A stretch of 62,000 nucleotides of DNA from Phoronis australis (lineage: Eukaryota > Phoronida > Phoronidae), in the NCBI GenBank assembly GCA_002633005.1, contig NMRA01000625.1, positions 1-62,000 on the forward strand, in the 5' to 3' direction. Numbering within the stretch: position 1 is the first letter of the stretch; every line of letters begins with the position of its first letter. The position numbers and the translations under genes were made by a program. Shown in pieces: positions 25,001-31,694 of the stretch. A model generated the notes under the pieces. That model was given only the letters and a program-made list of their open reading frames with translations. It did not search any database and was not told the origin of the DNA.

Positions 25001-28000
25001 TCGATAGGGGAACCTTTGATAGAAACGGACAGTTTCTGTTGTTTTGATTTCTGGTGAATTACCAACAGCAAGGACTTGGTTTTACAAACGTTAAGAGTGA
25101 GTTTATTTTGAACCACAAGCGGAATACGTACCATTCTCCACTAAAAAATTACCCGCATAGAAAGAACTCTAAGCTCAAAGACCCCTTAGCAAGCACAATC
25201 CTTAGTTCAACATGCAGTGAAATCTTGCGCGGTGAATTTTCCTTGTGCGCGGTAAAGAGTAATTGTTCCGTTAAGAAGGAGTGGTTGCGATTCCCGGAGA
25301 TATCATGGTAAGTTTTTATTCCTTGATAAGAGGTTTGCGCCGGTAGCGGAAATTCAGCTATCGCTCTAGACTAGAAGTAACAAGTTCTAAATTTGATTCA
25401 TTCCACCCATGCTTTTTACAATGACGATTTTGAGGCGCTAAATTCAGATTCAAAGCAATGATTAGGCGGTCACTGTTAAATCTGCCCCAATGATGAAACC
25501 AGTTTTCTCTATTTTTCTGTTTCTGTGCAATCGTACAATTGTTTATGTTAAGGAAGATGATAGAATTATCTGTTACTCTTTCCATTTTTATAATATAACC
25601 GTCCGTGTTAAGGAGTCCCCTTTCAGACGTGGTCCTCTCTTAGACGAGAGGCTCGGTCAATTTCCCCTTTACATCCCGTTTGATTCTGTCAACTATTTAC
25701 CTGAGAAAGTAGATAAGATTGAAAATTGGACGAAACAACGCAGACCATGTTCGTGCAAATCACAGTAGTATCGCTGTGCAGCACAAACAAAGAAACATCT
25801 GAAATTATGGGGAAAAGCGATAGCGTTTACCTCCACTGAACTAGGCCACTATTATTTTCGAGGGTTTTGTAACAAAAAAAAAATTTATGCTTTTTCCTGA
25901 AGATCATTATTAAGTGAGCATTGTTGATGAAAAAGTTATTGTTCCGAGGAGACTTGAACGTGTCGGGGTATGGTGTTTTAATGACAGTGTGTAGTGTAAA
26001 TGTCTAACGGTTTAAATTGCTCAAAGTACTTGTACTGACAATCTCATTGAACACACGACTTGACTCTGATTTTCCCGTTTAATCGGCAGTTTTTCATCGC
26101 CCTCTCCCTCTATCGTCTGGATCAGATCTTATAGCATTTGCCCCAAAACACCACGACAACGAATTAAACAATCCACAATACAAAACGCGGTACTTGGGTC
26201 ATTGGGTTCATCTTAGGTGTGAGTAAAATTCGCGCCTTATTTCAACAATGGAAATAAATGAAGCACACACGGTAAGAGAACAACAGGAATATCAAAGGCC
26301 AGAGTTAGAACGACAGAGTGCTCCACTGTATGAAAATAACAATCACGTAGGACCTACATCAATATATATAGTTTCAGGACGTTTGTTCCATAATAAAGAT
26401 GAAATAACTCCCACCAATCACCTATATTTATATGATGACAAAGTTTTAATGAAACCACTATATTGACAACTCATAGTTGGAGATTCAAATTTTATTATCA
26501 AATCTTCAAGGATTTTTATTCTAAATGCATCCTGTTTTGGTTACAAACGCAGGTGTTATCCACTTCGGCACAGGTGACGTCATTTGCGTGGACCATTTGG
26601 AAATAATAGACCGTATTTGTAAATTAAATGACAGCTTGCGAGACGAATTCAATTGTTACGGTCATGAGATCCGATAGACCACGGTAGAGTTCAGTAGCTA
26701 TCTGGCGGCTAGCCAAAATCACGTGTCATTATTTAATACACGGCAATATCTCGGGTAATCACGCGAAGTCTTGCTTTTCTAGCAAGGCCCTAGAGTCATT
26801 AAACTCTACCCAGATTACATTTTTTTAACAAATCACCTGCCTACGCAACTTTTTAAATATTATTTCCGACAACGAAGTTTTTGTTTTCATGTTCAGGGAT
26901 CTAGTGTTTCGTCAAAAGCGACTGGCGCTCCTCATAACTACTGGTGAAAAAAAATTTAATCTCATTTTGGCAAATATACAAAGTCTCTGAGAATGTACCC
27001 ATTAGTTCTAGTTTTTGAGATAATGTTGTAGAAATTATTTTTAGATTGTGAACTTGTGATCAGCTAATAAATACTATACTAGTTATTTTTTCATGAATTA
27101 TGAATTGAGAGCACGAGACTCAGGTCCCTGACCAAGAACTACATAAAGCTTTAACTATGCTGGTTTTATTTTCTGTCTTTGGATGAACAATGTTGTTAAT
27201 GACTGTTAACACGGAATACGACTGAGTATGACAGAGACACAGCGGATCGCCATATTGCATGGTTACGTGGTCTCCTGTGCCCGGTTCCATGAAGCAGTCC
27301 CAAATATGGACTCAACTAAGTTCCCTAAGTCTAGAGAGTATTTTTGGCCTTGTGAAAACATCGATTGTTTTTTCTTGTATTGTTTTAGTTTCATTTTAAG
27401 TCAAATTTTGACTTTTATACAAATCGAGAGTGAACTCTACGTTGAATTGTCAATATTATCGAAAACAATTAGGGATATTTTCATGCAACACCCCCAATTT
27501 AAGGACTGAGTCTCTATTTATTTTCAATAAACTCTGAGCCCAGTGTTTAGTTATAGTGTTAGAAAATGTCATTAATCAAAGAGGAGCTCATAATAAAGAT
27601 GAAATGATAAAAATATTACAACCGTGAGTCCATAAAGACAGAAATACGCAAAAAGACTTAGGGACCTCAGATGAGTCCCTACTTGGGACTATTTCATACA
27701 AACGGCCACTGGGATTAAAATTTTCAGTCCTTGTGCAAGGAACCAGCAATATTTGTTCCTAGCTTGGAGTGATAAATTTTTGGTCCAGAGGTGTTCAGTT
27801 TTTCTCCTGAGGTGATAAATTATAGGACCTGTTGTGATAAATTCTGGTTTCCTGTTTTTGTTGATAAATTCTAGTCTTGGGTTGCTTTTGACCCAAGAGA
27901 TATTTTTGAATATAAAATATGTGTCTTAAAATTTTGTCCGCTTTGGCAATAGGCATCTGAGTGGAACAGAACATAATTATGGTTCATATAAAGCTAAGGC

Positions 28001-28984
28001 AGCACATGTACAATCTACACACTCAGATGAGAGTTATACTCATTCATCAGATATGCCCCGAACAAACGTGTCAAGGTCTGTAGTTGCTAGTTTCAGGACG
28101 TTTTGTTTCATAGTTTGCTAGTCTTGAAGCACATAGATTTGAAGCCATGGCCGAAAGCGTTCAAAGGAAATATAGCAAGTTCATTTTCAGATCTGACATT
28201 ATAACATGAAAGTTTAATTTGGAGTTTAGGAACACAAGTTCTCAAATGTAACAAAAAGGAACGCGACTGCTATTTTTTGCAAAAATACGTTACGTTTTGC
28301 GAGTGAATTTGACAAAGAAACAAAACTAAATGAGTAATCGAAAATTCCAAACAGCGTTTTTGAGGTACATTTCGAAGTTTTCGTTTAAAAAGAGTTTCAT
28401 TAAAATCTTCCCAGAAGTTATTTTGCAATGGATATAGCTTTCTTAAAATGGATTTTTTTCTTTAAAAAGATTGTATGGTAATAATAATAATAATAAAAAC
28501 ATTGATATAAAACATATTTTTATAATCTCTTCTTTCTTTCAGAAAATTTATACTTTTACTTGTTGACGTAGTTTGGTTGTTGTGATATATGTCTTACAGT
28601 GAAGGTCACTAAATAAGGTTTGAGATAACCTTAAGTGAAGGAATGATTGCAGATGTCACTTTTAACGGTATTGATAGAAAACAAGGTAAATTACCTGTTC
28701 CACTCTTAAGTGGCCACTTCTATAACTTGTTTTTGTTGATTTGATCAAAAGATTCAACGCCAAATTTTACAGCAAAAAACAGCCATTACCGTGATCATGT
28801 CATGTCTTTGAACGCTGTCGTCAAGATCAATCAATCCGGCCACTTTACCGGACTTCTTCATGTAAAATTCTTCTCCGCTCTTCTCATGCTTCACAGAATT
28901 TTCTTGGTTGAAGTACAGATTTTCATCCGAGACTGCGACAGTTAACACCACTACCCAACTCAAAAGAAGAAGGCGCAGCACCAT
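733..28984 (-). CDS. Copy 1: complete 21-exon gene for a large secreted protein with three Hedgehog-N/M15-like modules
   Basis: Exons in transcript order: 28790-28984, 23895-24145, 22812-23192, 22411-22456, 21736-21994, 20523-20653, 20152-20255, 18942-19079, 17684-17890, 16378-16598, 15844-16191, 15024-15183, 12363-12536, 11938-12084, 8972-9581, 7627-7828, 6705-6801, 5700-5902, 4939-5142, 3254-3441, 733-1065. They total 4599 nt (1532 codons plus stop). Every junction keeps the frame; 19 introns are GT-AG and intron 12 is GC-AG. Layout: signal peptide, pro-region with RVRR at 182-185, beta-rich region, three WCG-initiated modules resembling the Hedgehog signalling domain (about 592-745, 834-970, 1010-1160), Cys-rich and alpha/beta C-terminus. 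No transmembrane segment after the signal peptide and no Hint domain are seen. The sequence supports an extracellular protein; its function is unknown. The model was built by eye, so a missed small in-phase exon in the 4.6-kb first intron remains possible. Confidence 0.85.
1531..1741. mobile_element. Fold-back MITE-like element in intron 20 of copy 1
   Basis: The left end (CTCGAGACCTTCGTCGGGTG and onward) is nearly the reverse complement of the right end (CATCCGACAAAGGTCTCGAG), an imperfect terminal inverted repeat of about 38 bp. Only its right half remains in copy 2 at about 32735-32803. Confidence 0.55.
3254..3441 (-). CDS. Copy 1 exon 20: C-terminal alpha/beta region
   Basis: Residues 1360-1422. 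It reads SIEIELYGEKNPSPLLEMIH, then NAKGNVTLFIDKYGDLGIMK, a strand-helix-strand-helix pattern with an N-V-T sequon at 1403. It recalls a Rossmann-like half-domain but no family can be named. The donor is AAG|GTAAGT in phase 0. Confidence 0.87.
3837..4076. mobile_element. 240-bp MITE with 5-bp target duplication (copy 1 only)
   Basis: Ends CATGCGCGCACCC and GGGTGGGCGCATG form an inverted repeat with one mismatch. GAAAC flanks both sides (3832-3836 and 4077-4081). Copy 2 shows the uninterrupted empty site near 34895-34905, confirming insertion after duplication. Another copy of the family is at 32475-32695. Confidence 0.75.
4939..5142 (-). CDS. Copy 1 exon 19: start of C-terminal alpha/beta region
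   Basis: Residues 1292-1360. It reads GPVWTRKVENCMTLLNFYKN and later SFACDDRKYLCVEKTELFGI. N-N-S at about 1311 is a possible glycosylation site. The acceptor is TTCCAG and the donor G|GTACGT. Confidence 0.85.
5700..5902 (-). CDS. Copy 1 exon 18: Lys-rich helix with Cys cluster
   Basis: Residues 1224-1292. LDCTKKKYSPEFCKKTQSYR is followed by a basic helical stretch and ends CLVDDCNECNE, a dense cysteine cluster. Two overlapping open frames exist; splice phase (2 in, 1 out) selects this one. No family recognised. Confidence 0.85.
6705..6801 (-). CDS. Copy 1 exon 17
   Basis: Residues 1192-1224, one cysteine, strand-forming TACTFKLGEENYYFNFKT. The short exon is supported by phase (1 in, 2 out), a TTTTAG acceptor, a GTAAGT donor and an equal-length counterpart in copy 2. 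Confidence 0.83.
7627..7828 (-). CDS. Copy 1 exon 16: end of module C
   Basis: Residues 1125-1192. LGIGVHKNELYFDFRPKPW is placed like the final strands of a Hedgehog/M15 domain. Phe1152 falls at the third zinc-ligand position, so module C keeps only the first His. A helix-like stretch (VVTELEKWLKVV) follows. The acceptor is TTTTCAG and the donor G|GTAAAG. Confidence 0.85.
8972..9581 (-). CDS. Copy 1 exon 15: end of module B and most of module C
   Basis: Residues 921-1124, the largest internal exon. It completes module B with LAQCAGFDFVEY and VIWVCVKREN (compare LAVEAGFDWVYYE and HIHCSVKAEN); Trp963 sits where Hedgehog has the zinc His. Module C opens with IPWCGK (WCG 1010-1012), then LNIRVTAGFR and RHQSGHAVIVEM. 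His1099 aligns with the first zinc ligand and Ile1106 replaces the Asp. N-L-T at 1039 and N-F-T at 1044 are potential glycosylation sites. The donor is AAG|GTTAGT in phase 0. Confidence 0.88.
9796..10375. repeat. Dispersed repeat, intron 14 of copy 1
   Basis: A block running from a region around CAATACGGCCATGTAAT to the inverted-repeat end GTACGTTTTGTGTATG. The same block is in the matching intron of copy 2 (53068-53605), and a reverse-oriented copy is at 44069-44830, so it is mobile. The end carries a fold-back around CGCGTATCGACC / GGTTGATACGCG. Confidence 0.5.
10850..11065. repeat. Interspersed repeat (intron 14 of copy 1)
   Basis: Phrases such as TTTCATAAAAATCCGTCAAGG and TTTAGGAGATACA recur in the matching intron of copy 2 (54120-54350) and in the tandem block at 58.6-59.6 kb, marking one repeat family. 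Confidence 0.45.
11938..12084 (-). CDS. Copy 1 exon 14: module B helix and WDEP strand
   Basis: Residues 872-921. LAKLVEEKWSGANKLVVEFA followed by WDEP (896-899) matches the Hedgehog pattern LAI.VMN.WPGVKLRVTEGWDE. NSHHRTA follows where Hedgehog has LHYEGRA. Copy 2 encodes the same residues here, making this the most conserved exon. The donor is CA|GTGAGT. Confidence 0.85.
12363..12536 (-). CDS. Copy 1 exon 13: start of Hedgehog-like module B
   Basis: Residues 814-872. YYYPYNDVVF is followed by DAWCGMPGRSCIDCR (WCG at 834-836) and RCRDRVMTHRLAF. The last part resembles the Hedgehog helix motif DRLMTQRCKDKLN. CGMPGR also recalls the CGPGRG at the start of processed Hedgehog ligands, but here it is internal, so this may be chance. 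The acceptor is ATTTAG and the donor AG|GTAGAC. Confidence 0.83.
13947..14100. mobile_element. Short TIR element (intron 12 of copy 1)
   Basis: The ends GGGGCGGATCCAG and CTGGATCCGCC are inverted repeats around an AT/G-run core. The same element sits at the same place in copy 2 (56932-57059), so it predates the duplication. Confidence 0.55.
14342..14495. repeat. 22-bp minisatellite, seven units (copy 1)
   Basis: Unit GGCGACAAAGCTGTGATGAA plus TT, repeated seven times with a few C/T changes. The matching site in copy 2 (57316-57359) has only two units. Confidence 0.9.
14611..14791 (-). pseudogene. Relic or alternative exon in intron 12 of copy 1
   Basis: After a TTAG acceptor the phase fits exon 12 and reads a Cys-rich stretch with FGWCGMLTKETPTDACQNG, echoing the WCG motif that opens each module. 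It ends at GAG|GTGGGT in phase 0, which does not fit exon 13, and reading on gives a stop three codons later. It could be an alternative terminal exon giving a truncated product, or a decayed module start. The copy 2 counterpart (about 57478-57660) is frameshifted with an internal stop. Low certainty. Confidence 0.35.
15024..15183 (-). CDS. Copy 1 exon 12: inter-module linker ending at a GC donor
   Basis: Residues 761-814, cysteine-containing (AECNKFF, SACGKIG). After AAA GG the intron starts GCAAGT, a standard GC-AG donor context. Using it gives phase 2, exactly what exon 13 needs, whereas a GT a few bases later does not. The same GC donor is present in copy 2. Confidence 0.8.
15844..16191 (-). 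CDS. Copy 1 exon 11: core of Hedgehog-like module A
   Basis: Residues 645-761. Motifs appear in the Hedgehog N-domain order: LMVINAFDEP (compare LRVTEGWDED), SIHKEGRAAQIAIS (compare LHYEGRAVDITTS), GQMAVMAEFDYVK (compare LAVEAGFDWVY) and YVHVGVK (compare HIHCSVK). The zinc-ligand positions corresponding to mouse Shh H141, D148 and H183 are His676, Gln683 and His735, so the Asp ligand is replaced. Metal binding or peptidase activity is therefore doubtful. The acceptor is CAAAG and the donor A|GTAAGT. Confidence 0.85.
16378..16598 (-). CDS. Copy 1 exon 10: start of Hedgehog-like module A
   Basis: Residues 571-645. It contains the module-opening QKWCGSLNYPCTDCR (WCG at 592-594), then ICADRHMSLDMSEAIKSLAE. 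The latter lines up by eye with the helix of Hedgehog signalling domains (ADRLMT...CK..LN.LA). The reading frame stays open upstream of the TTCCAG acceptor, but only this acceptor fits phase 2 of exon 9. The donor is C|GTAAGT in phase 1. Confidence 0.85.
16895..16952 (-). repeat. tRNA-like / SINE-like fragment in intron 9
   Basis: On the minus strand GGGTTCGACTC matches a pol III B box and a GGTTACGTAGGTATAATG stretch sits where an A box would be. The spacing is too short for a real tRNA and no acceptor stem is seen. Also present in copy 2 at 61631-61698. Confidence 0.35.
17684..17890 (-). CDS. Copy 1 exon 9: Cys-rich segment before the first module
   Basis: Residues 502-571. Cysteines occur as ALCQDAVDETTCC and ACGK. 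Phase 2 enters and leaves, with acceptor GACAG and donor TC|GTAAGT. The copy 2 equivalent would lie just beyond 62000. Confidence 0.8.
18942..19079 (-). CDS. Copy 1 exon 8: aromatic beta-rich segment
   Basis: Residues 456-502. It includes VDFSTYIYGYGTVC, rich in aromatic residues, and one cysteine. The acceptor is ACATTTCAG and the donor TG|GTAAGA in phase 2. No family recognised. Confidence 0.78.
20152..20255 (-). CDS. Copy 1 exon 7: beta-rich region
   Basis: Residues 422-456. LDLDFTISWADQKREIDG continues the strand-turn-strand pattern of exons 4-6. The acceptor follows a long T-run ending AACAG. The donor is GG|GTAAGT in phase 2. Confidence 0.8.
20523..20653 (-). CDS. Copy 1 exon 6: beta-rich region with glycosylation sequons
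   Basis: Residues 378-421. N-G-S at 384 and N-T-T at 397 are potential N-glycosylation sites, consistent with secretion. The acceptor is TTTCAG; the donor is AAG|GTATGG in phase 0. Confidence 0.8.
21736..21994 (-). CDS. Copy 1 exon 5: beta-rich, charged region
   Basis: Residues 292-378. It alternates hydrophobic and charged residues (for example KIDIPVMIFDDV and DIDFEAVKSEFEFDIY), as expected of amphipathic beta strands. The acceptor is TTTTAG and the donor A|GTAAGT in phase 1. The junction with exon 6 creates an N-M-T glycosylation sequon at 376-378. Confidence 0.8.
22411..22456 (-). CDS. Copy 1 exon 4: 46-nt micro-exon
   Basis: Codes for residues 276-291 (KLVIKKREIVDFEVK after a split Thr). 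It is too short to find by open reading frame alone. It is supported because phase 2 of exon 3 and phase 0 of exon 5 both require it, and because it has a good TTGCAG acceptor and an AAG|GTAAGG donor. It continues the alternating beta-strand pattern. Confidence 0.78.
22812..23192 (-). CDS. Copy 1 exon 3: furin-type RVRR site and Cys-x-x-Cys motif
   Basis: Residues 149-276. The acidic run before HRHRVRRSV and the RVRR at 182-185 fit the furin/proprotein-convertase rule (R-x-R-R then S), so the chain may be cut after Arg185. Near the end is NNWWDLYCKECYATLEG with CxxC at 263-266. This W/C-x-x-C then glycine pattern followed by alternating beta strands loosely recalls the fungal DUF7223-type proteins; that is an unverified impression. 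The acceptor is CTTCAG and the donor GTGAGT. Confidence 0.8.
23895..24145 (-). CDS. Copy 1 exon 2: pro-region
   Basis: Residues 66-149, starting DIKCVRNG after a TTTTAAG acceptor and ending at a GTAAGT donor in phase 2. It has two cysteines (69 and 115). No family recognised. It lies before the furin-type site of exon 3, so it probably belongs to a cleavable pro-region. Confidence 0.8.
24211..25122 (-). mobile_element. 5'-truncated non-LTR retrotransposon (CR1/L2-like) in intron 1
   Basis: Minus-strand reading gives the end of a reverse transcriptase ORF: LTLNVCKTKS, KFKYLGLILDPNFKFN, HITKKLSKKIG, then after a frameshift QVIQNRAARVILGTR. The 3' end reads GGGCCCTGTTGGAAAGCAGG followed by AATAAATAAAT repeats. 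Imperfect target duplications (AATACGCTTACCA at 24198 and AATACGTACCA at 25123) flank it. Dead copy. Confidence 0.75.
25135..28789. other. Rest of intron 1 of copy 1
   Basis: About 3.6 kb, AT-rich. No splice-bounded exon with compatible phase was found between exons 1 and 2. A short ATAATAATAATAATAA microsatellite lies near 28480. Its counterpart in copy 2 is outside the window. Confidence 0.6.
28790..28984 (-). CDS. Copy 1 exon 1: start codon and signal peptide
   Basis: Codes for residues 1-65. The start MVLRLLLLSWVVVLTVAVS is a typical secretory signal peptide followed by a charged, acidic stretch. An in-frame ATG 36 bp upstream (29018-29020) would put a charged extension before the signal peptide, so the downstream ATG is preferred. 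The donor reads ACG|GTAATG (phase 0), matching the phase 0 acceptor of exon 2. Confidence 0.8.
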
Positions 28985-29016
28985 TCTTGCTGTGCGTTCT
29001 CGTTGGCGATAAATAA

Positions 29017-29026
29017 CCAAAATGGC
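29017..29026 (-). promoter_or_regulatory. YY1-like motif near the 5' end of copy 1
   Basis: GCCATTTTGG on the minus strand, 33 bp upstream of the ATG, matches the YY1-type core (GCCATNTT) often found near animal start sites. Motif match only. Confidence 0.2.
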
Positions 29027-29096
29027 GATCCTACGTAAAAACTAGTGAAGCGATTCTGGTATGCGCTGTTAAAGATCCGGGTCGACCACCCTTCTC

Positions 29097-29108
29097 TTGT
29101 ATATTGGG
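29097..29108 (-). promoter_or_regulatory. TATA-like element upstream of copy 1
   Basis: On the minus strand CCAATATACAAG lies about 115 bp upstream of the ATG, at a plausible TATA distance for a 5' UTR of roughly 85 bp. Only the motif supports it. Confidence 0.22.
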
Positions 29109-29941
29109 GCGTAAACCTGTGACGTGAGTATTTGCTTTTGACACTCGACAGGGCATTCATTGAACTCTTTTGTCAACATCATTTTTAGTCGCCATTGACC
29201 TACGAAGTGTGTCAAAGGTTCAGCGCCATGCAGTTGTTTATACGGTCATAAAACAGCCGTTTGGTCGTGAATAGAGCGGCGTACTCTAACTGGCCAAAAA
29301 TCATTACGGCGTTTTCCCGCTGATCCTAACTTATTCGATTCTGTAGCCCAACAACAAGCTCCTATGGCCAATATCTTAGACGATTGATTAACTCCAGTCT
29401 GGCATTACGGTTGGAGAGCCAGGTCTCTTTTGCTCGATAATTGCTCTAGTCTCCAATAAGATCGTATCTAGTCTGACTGGGCTGTGCTGTTAAAAATAAA
29501 GGTTAATTAAGTTATAACATATTTGAACATAAACCAATTGCGTTTCTGAATTCCTCGTCAAACGCTGATCATGTCTAGATTTTGAATCGCCAAAATCGCC
29601 CAACTACAACCGAAGTTACTACAATCTATTCTTTCCGAACGTATCAATTCGCTGTGGGTTTGACCGTGTTCATAGGTGGTCTATAATAAGCCTGGTTGAG
29701 AATTGGCCTGCCTGTTGTCATACCAGACAAAAGACTGTGCTTGGCACAGTCAACAAAGGAGCTAGATGTTATAATAAACTTTTTAGTTCTTTGCAAACAG
29801 TCGACAGGCACTTAGTTTTATGGCATAATGAGGTGTCATTAAAGGATTATGTACGTGACCAATACAATGGGCTATGGTGTTCGCATTTGCTAATTCCAAC
29901 CGTCGGATGATGGTCGTCCGACGGGCCCATCATGTCCACCG

Positions 29942-30190
29942 ATTGCATTGATATACTACTGTGTAATTATTGCATTGATATACTACTGTGTAATTATTGC
30001 ATTGATATACTACTGTGTAATTATTGCATTGATATACTACTGTGTAATTATTGCATTGATATACTACTGTGTAATTAGCCGGATACCCACCCTTTGCATT
30101 GAAATACTACTGAGTAATTAGGATACCCACCCATTGCATTAATATACTACTGTGTAATTACACCTGTAGGATACCCACCCATTGCATTGG
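29942..30190. repeat. 27-bp minisatellite, five exact units plus degenerate ones
   Basis: Units start at 29942, 29969, 29996, 30023 and 30050 and contain GCATTGATATACTACTGTGT. They are followed by diverged copies interleaved with GGATACCCACCC. It lies close to where homology to the left flank begins (about 30614). Confidence 0.9.
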
Positions 30191-31364
30191 TCTACACTGT
30201 AGATGTCATATAAAAATGGTGTGGCTGGGTATAATTTTATTGTATATGGTATGGAATACGTACACGAACACGTTTTTACAGGAAGCTTCACTGCCACTAA
30301 CTTATTCCAAATTAAAGTTTCCAATTTTGGCTTGATTTACGGTAAAAATCCGCCAGCGTGGGGGAGTCTTTAACATTTAGGACACTAAAATTCAAACCAA
30401 CATTGAATTTTCTTGATTCTGAAGATCGAGACATGAGTGATTTTGGCATTAATCATATTTCTCAAATATTGGAAATTGTAGTTTGTATCAACAAAGTCTG
30501 AGATAAAATCGTCGAAAATAGCTGCTAATGCAAAATTTGCTTTTCTTATGATTCTTGAATTTAGAGGACGACCAACATTGCATATTTCTAAATTTTGGTA
30601 CTGGCTCCTGCCTTGACCAAAAAATCTAATTTTCACTGTTCTAAATTGGAGAACTTTTACAGTACTTAGCGCTGTGCAGCCTGGATTACAGAACAAAAAC
30701 AGGATTTGCAAATATTCCAACAACGTCAGGCCTGTAGCCAGGGAATGTCCGAAGGATAAAGCCCCAACATTCATCGGAGTTAGAGATTTGCTCATCGACA
30801 TACATCGTCGTGTTAGTCATATCAATTTGTTTCTAACAGATTTAGCTGCGTCTGCATCTTAACGACACGAGTAGAAGCGGAAGGAACCGAGGAGAGAGAG
30901 AAGATTTGACGATGAAGGACAGAATGACCGATTATGACTGGGGGAAACTGTTGATCGGACGAGGCTGCTGAAGAGCAAGCAAAAGGTCTATTAATCATAC
31001 CATTAATGTTGGATCCCCGTTTCACTATCTGGCTGCAGGCCTGGCCACCTCAGGTGCATGTCAACACTGTCTTTGATTTAAAGGCCGGGTCTAATCGTTT
31101 ACTTTAACATTTAGTAGCTATACGCATTGTAGACACTTCAAACACTTACATGTACAAAATCAATCGTGCCATATTGGCCCATACAGTTATTATAGCTGAG
31201 AGTTTCAGGAATAATTCACTTCCTTTTAGTAAAAGCCTGTGTCAGTGAAAACTTAACAAAGTTAAAACTTGATTTTCGTGAATATCAAAATAAAATGCCA
31301 AAGTGAGTGCGTTAATACGAGAAATGGAGATTAAGCAGGATTCATTCACTGAAAAACATGATAT

Positions 31365-31694
31365 TTATCCAGTCATTCTCTTATCAACCCATTCCATTTC
31401 CCAATTCAGAACAGCTTCTCGTTGAGCCACATCCTTCGCCTCTTGTGCGAGAACCGTTTTGGATTTCTTCTCCTCTAGGTCTTTCGGATCTCCGACTTCG
31501 TACGCCGTGAGTGCAGGTCTGGCCAGTTTGGGACAAACAGTACCTGCCCAGACCTCAGCAGAGTTGACAATGGAGCTCATAATCATGTTTTCTTTGATCT
31601 CGTACGCTTTTTTGTTTACCGACTTCATCTTAGACAGCGAAGGCGAGAAGTAGACCTTGATCAGGTCGACCTTTGTGTTGTAGGTCATCATAAT
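31365..31694 (-). CDS. Copy 2 exon 21': C-terminus and stop
   Basis: 109 codons plus TAA (31365-31367). Differences from copy 1 include AEVWAG for ADIWAG, PKLARPALTAYEVG for PKKARPALTPYAVG, and an end one residue shorter (Met-Thr-Gly). The acceptor TTTCAG is conserved. Confidence 0.87.
   Translation of the reverse strand: MMMTYNTKVDLIKVYFSPSLSKMKSVNKKAYEIKENMIMSSIVNSAEVWAGTVCPKLARPALTAYEVGDPKDLEEKKSKTVLAQEAKDVAQREAVLNWEMEWVDKRMTG

Larger units (their letters stand above)
28985..31364. other. Intergenic region between the two gene copies
   Basis: Holds the promoter side of copy 1 (from 28985), a hairpin with 8-bp arms (CCGTCGGA/TCCGACGG) near 29900-29925, the 27-bp minisatellite (29942-30190) and the 3' flank of copy 2 (30614-31364, matching 1-730). 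No convincing coding sequence. Confidence 0.65.

Noticed and set aside
28985-29020. Upstream in-frame ATG for exon 1 (29018-29020)
   Set aside because: It would add a charged leader before the signal peptide; the ATG at 28982-28984 gives a standard secretory start.
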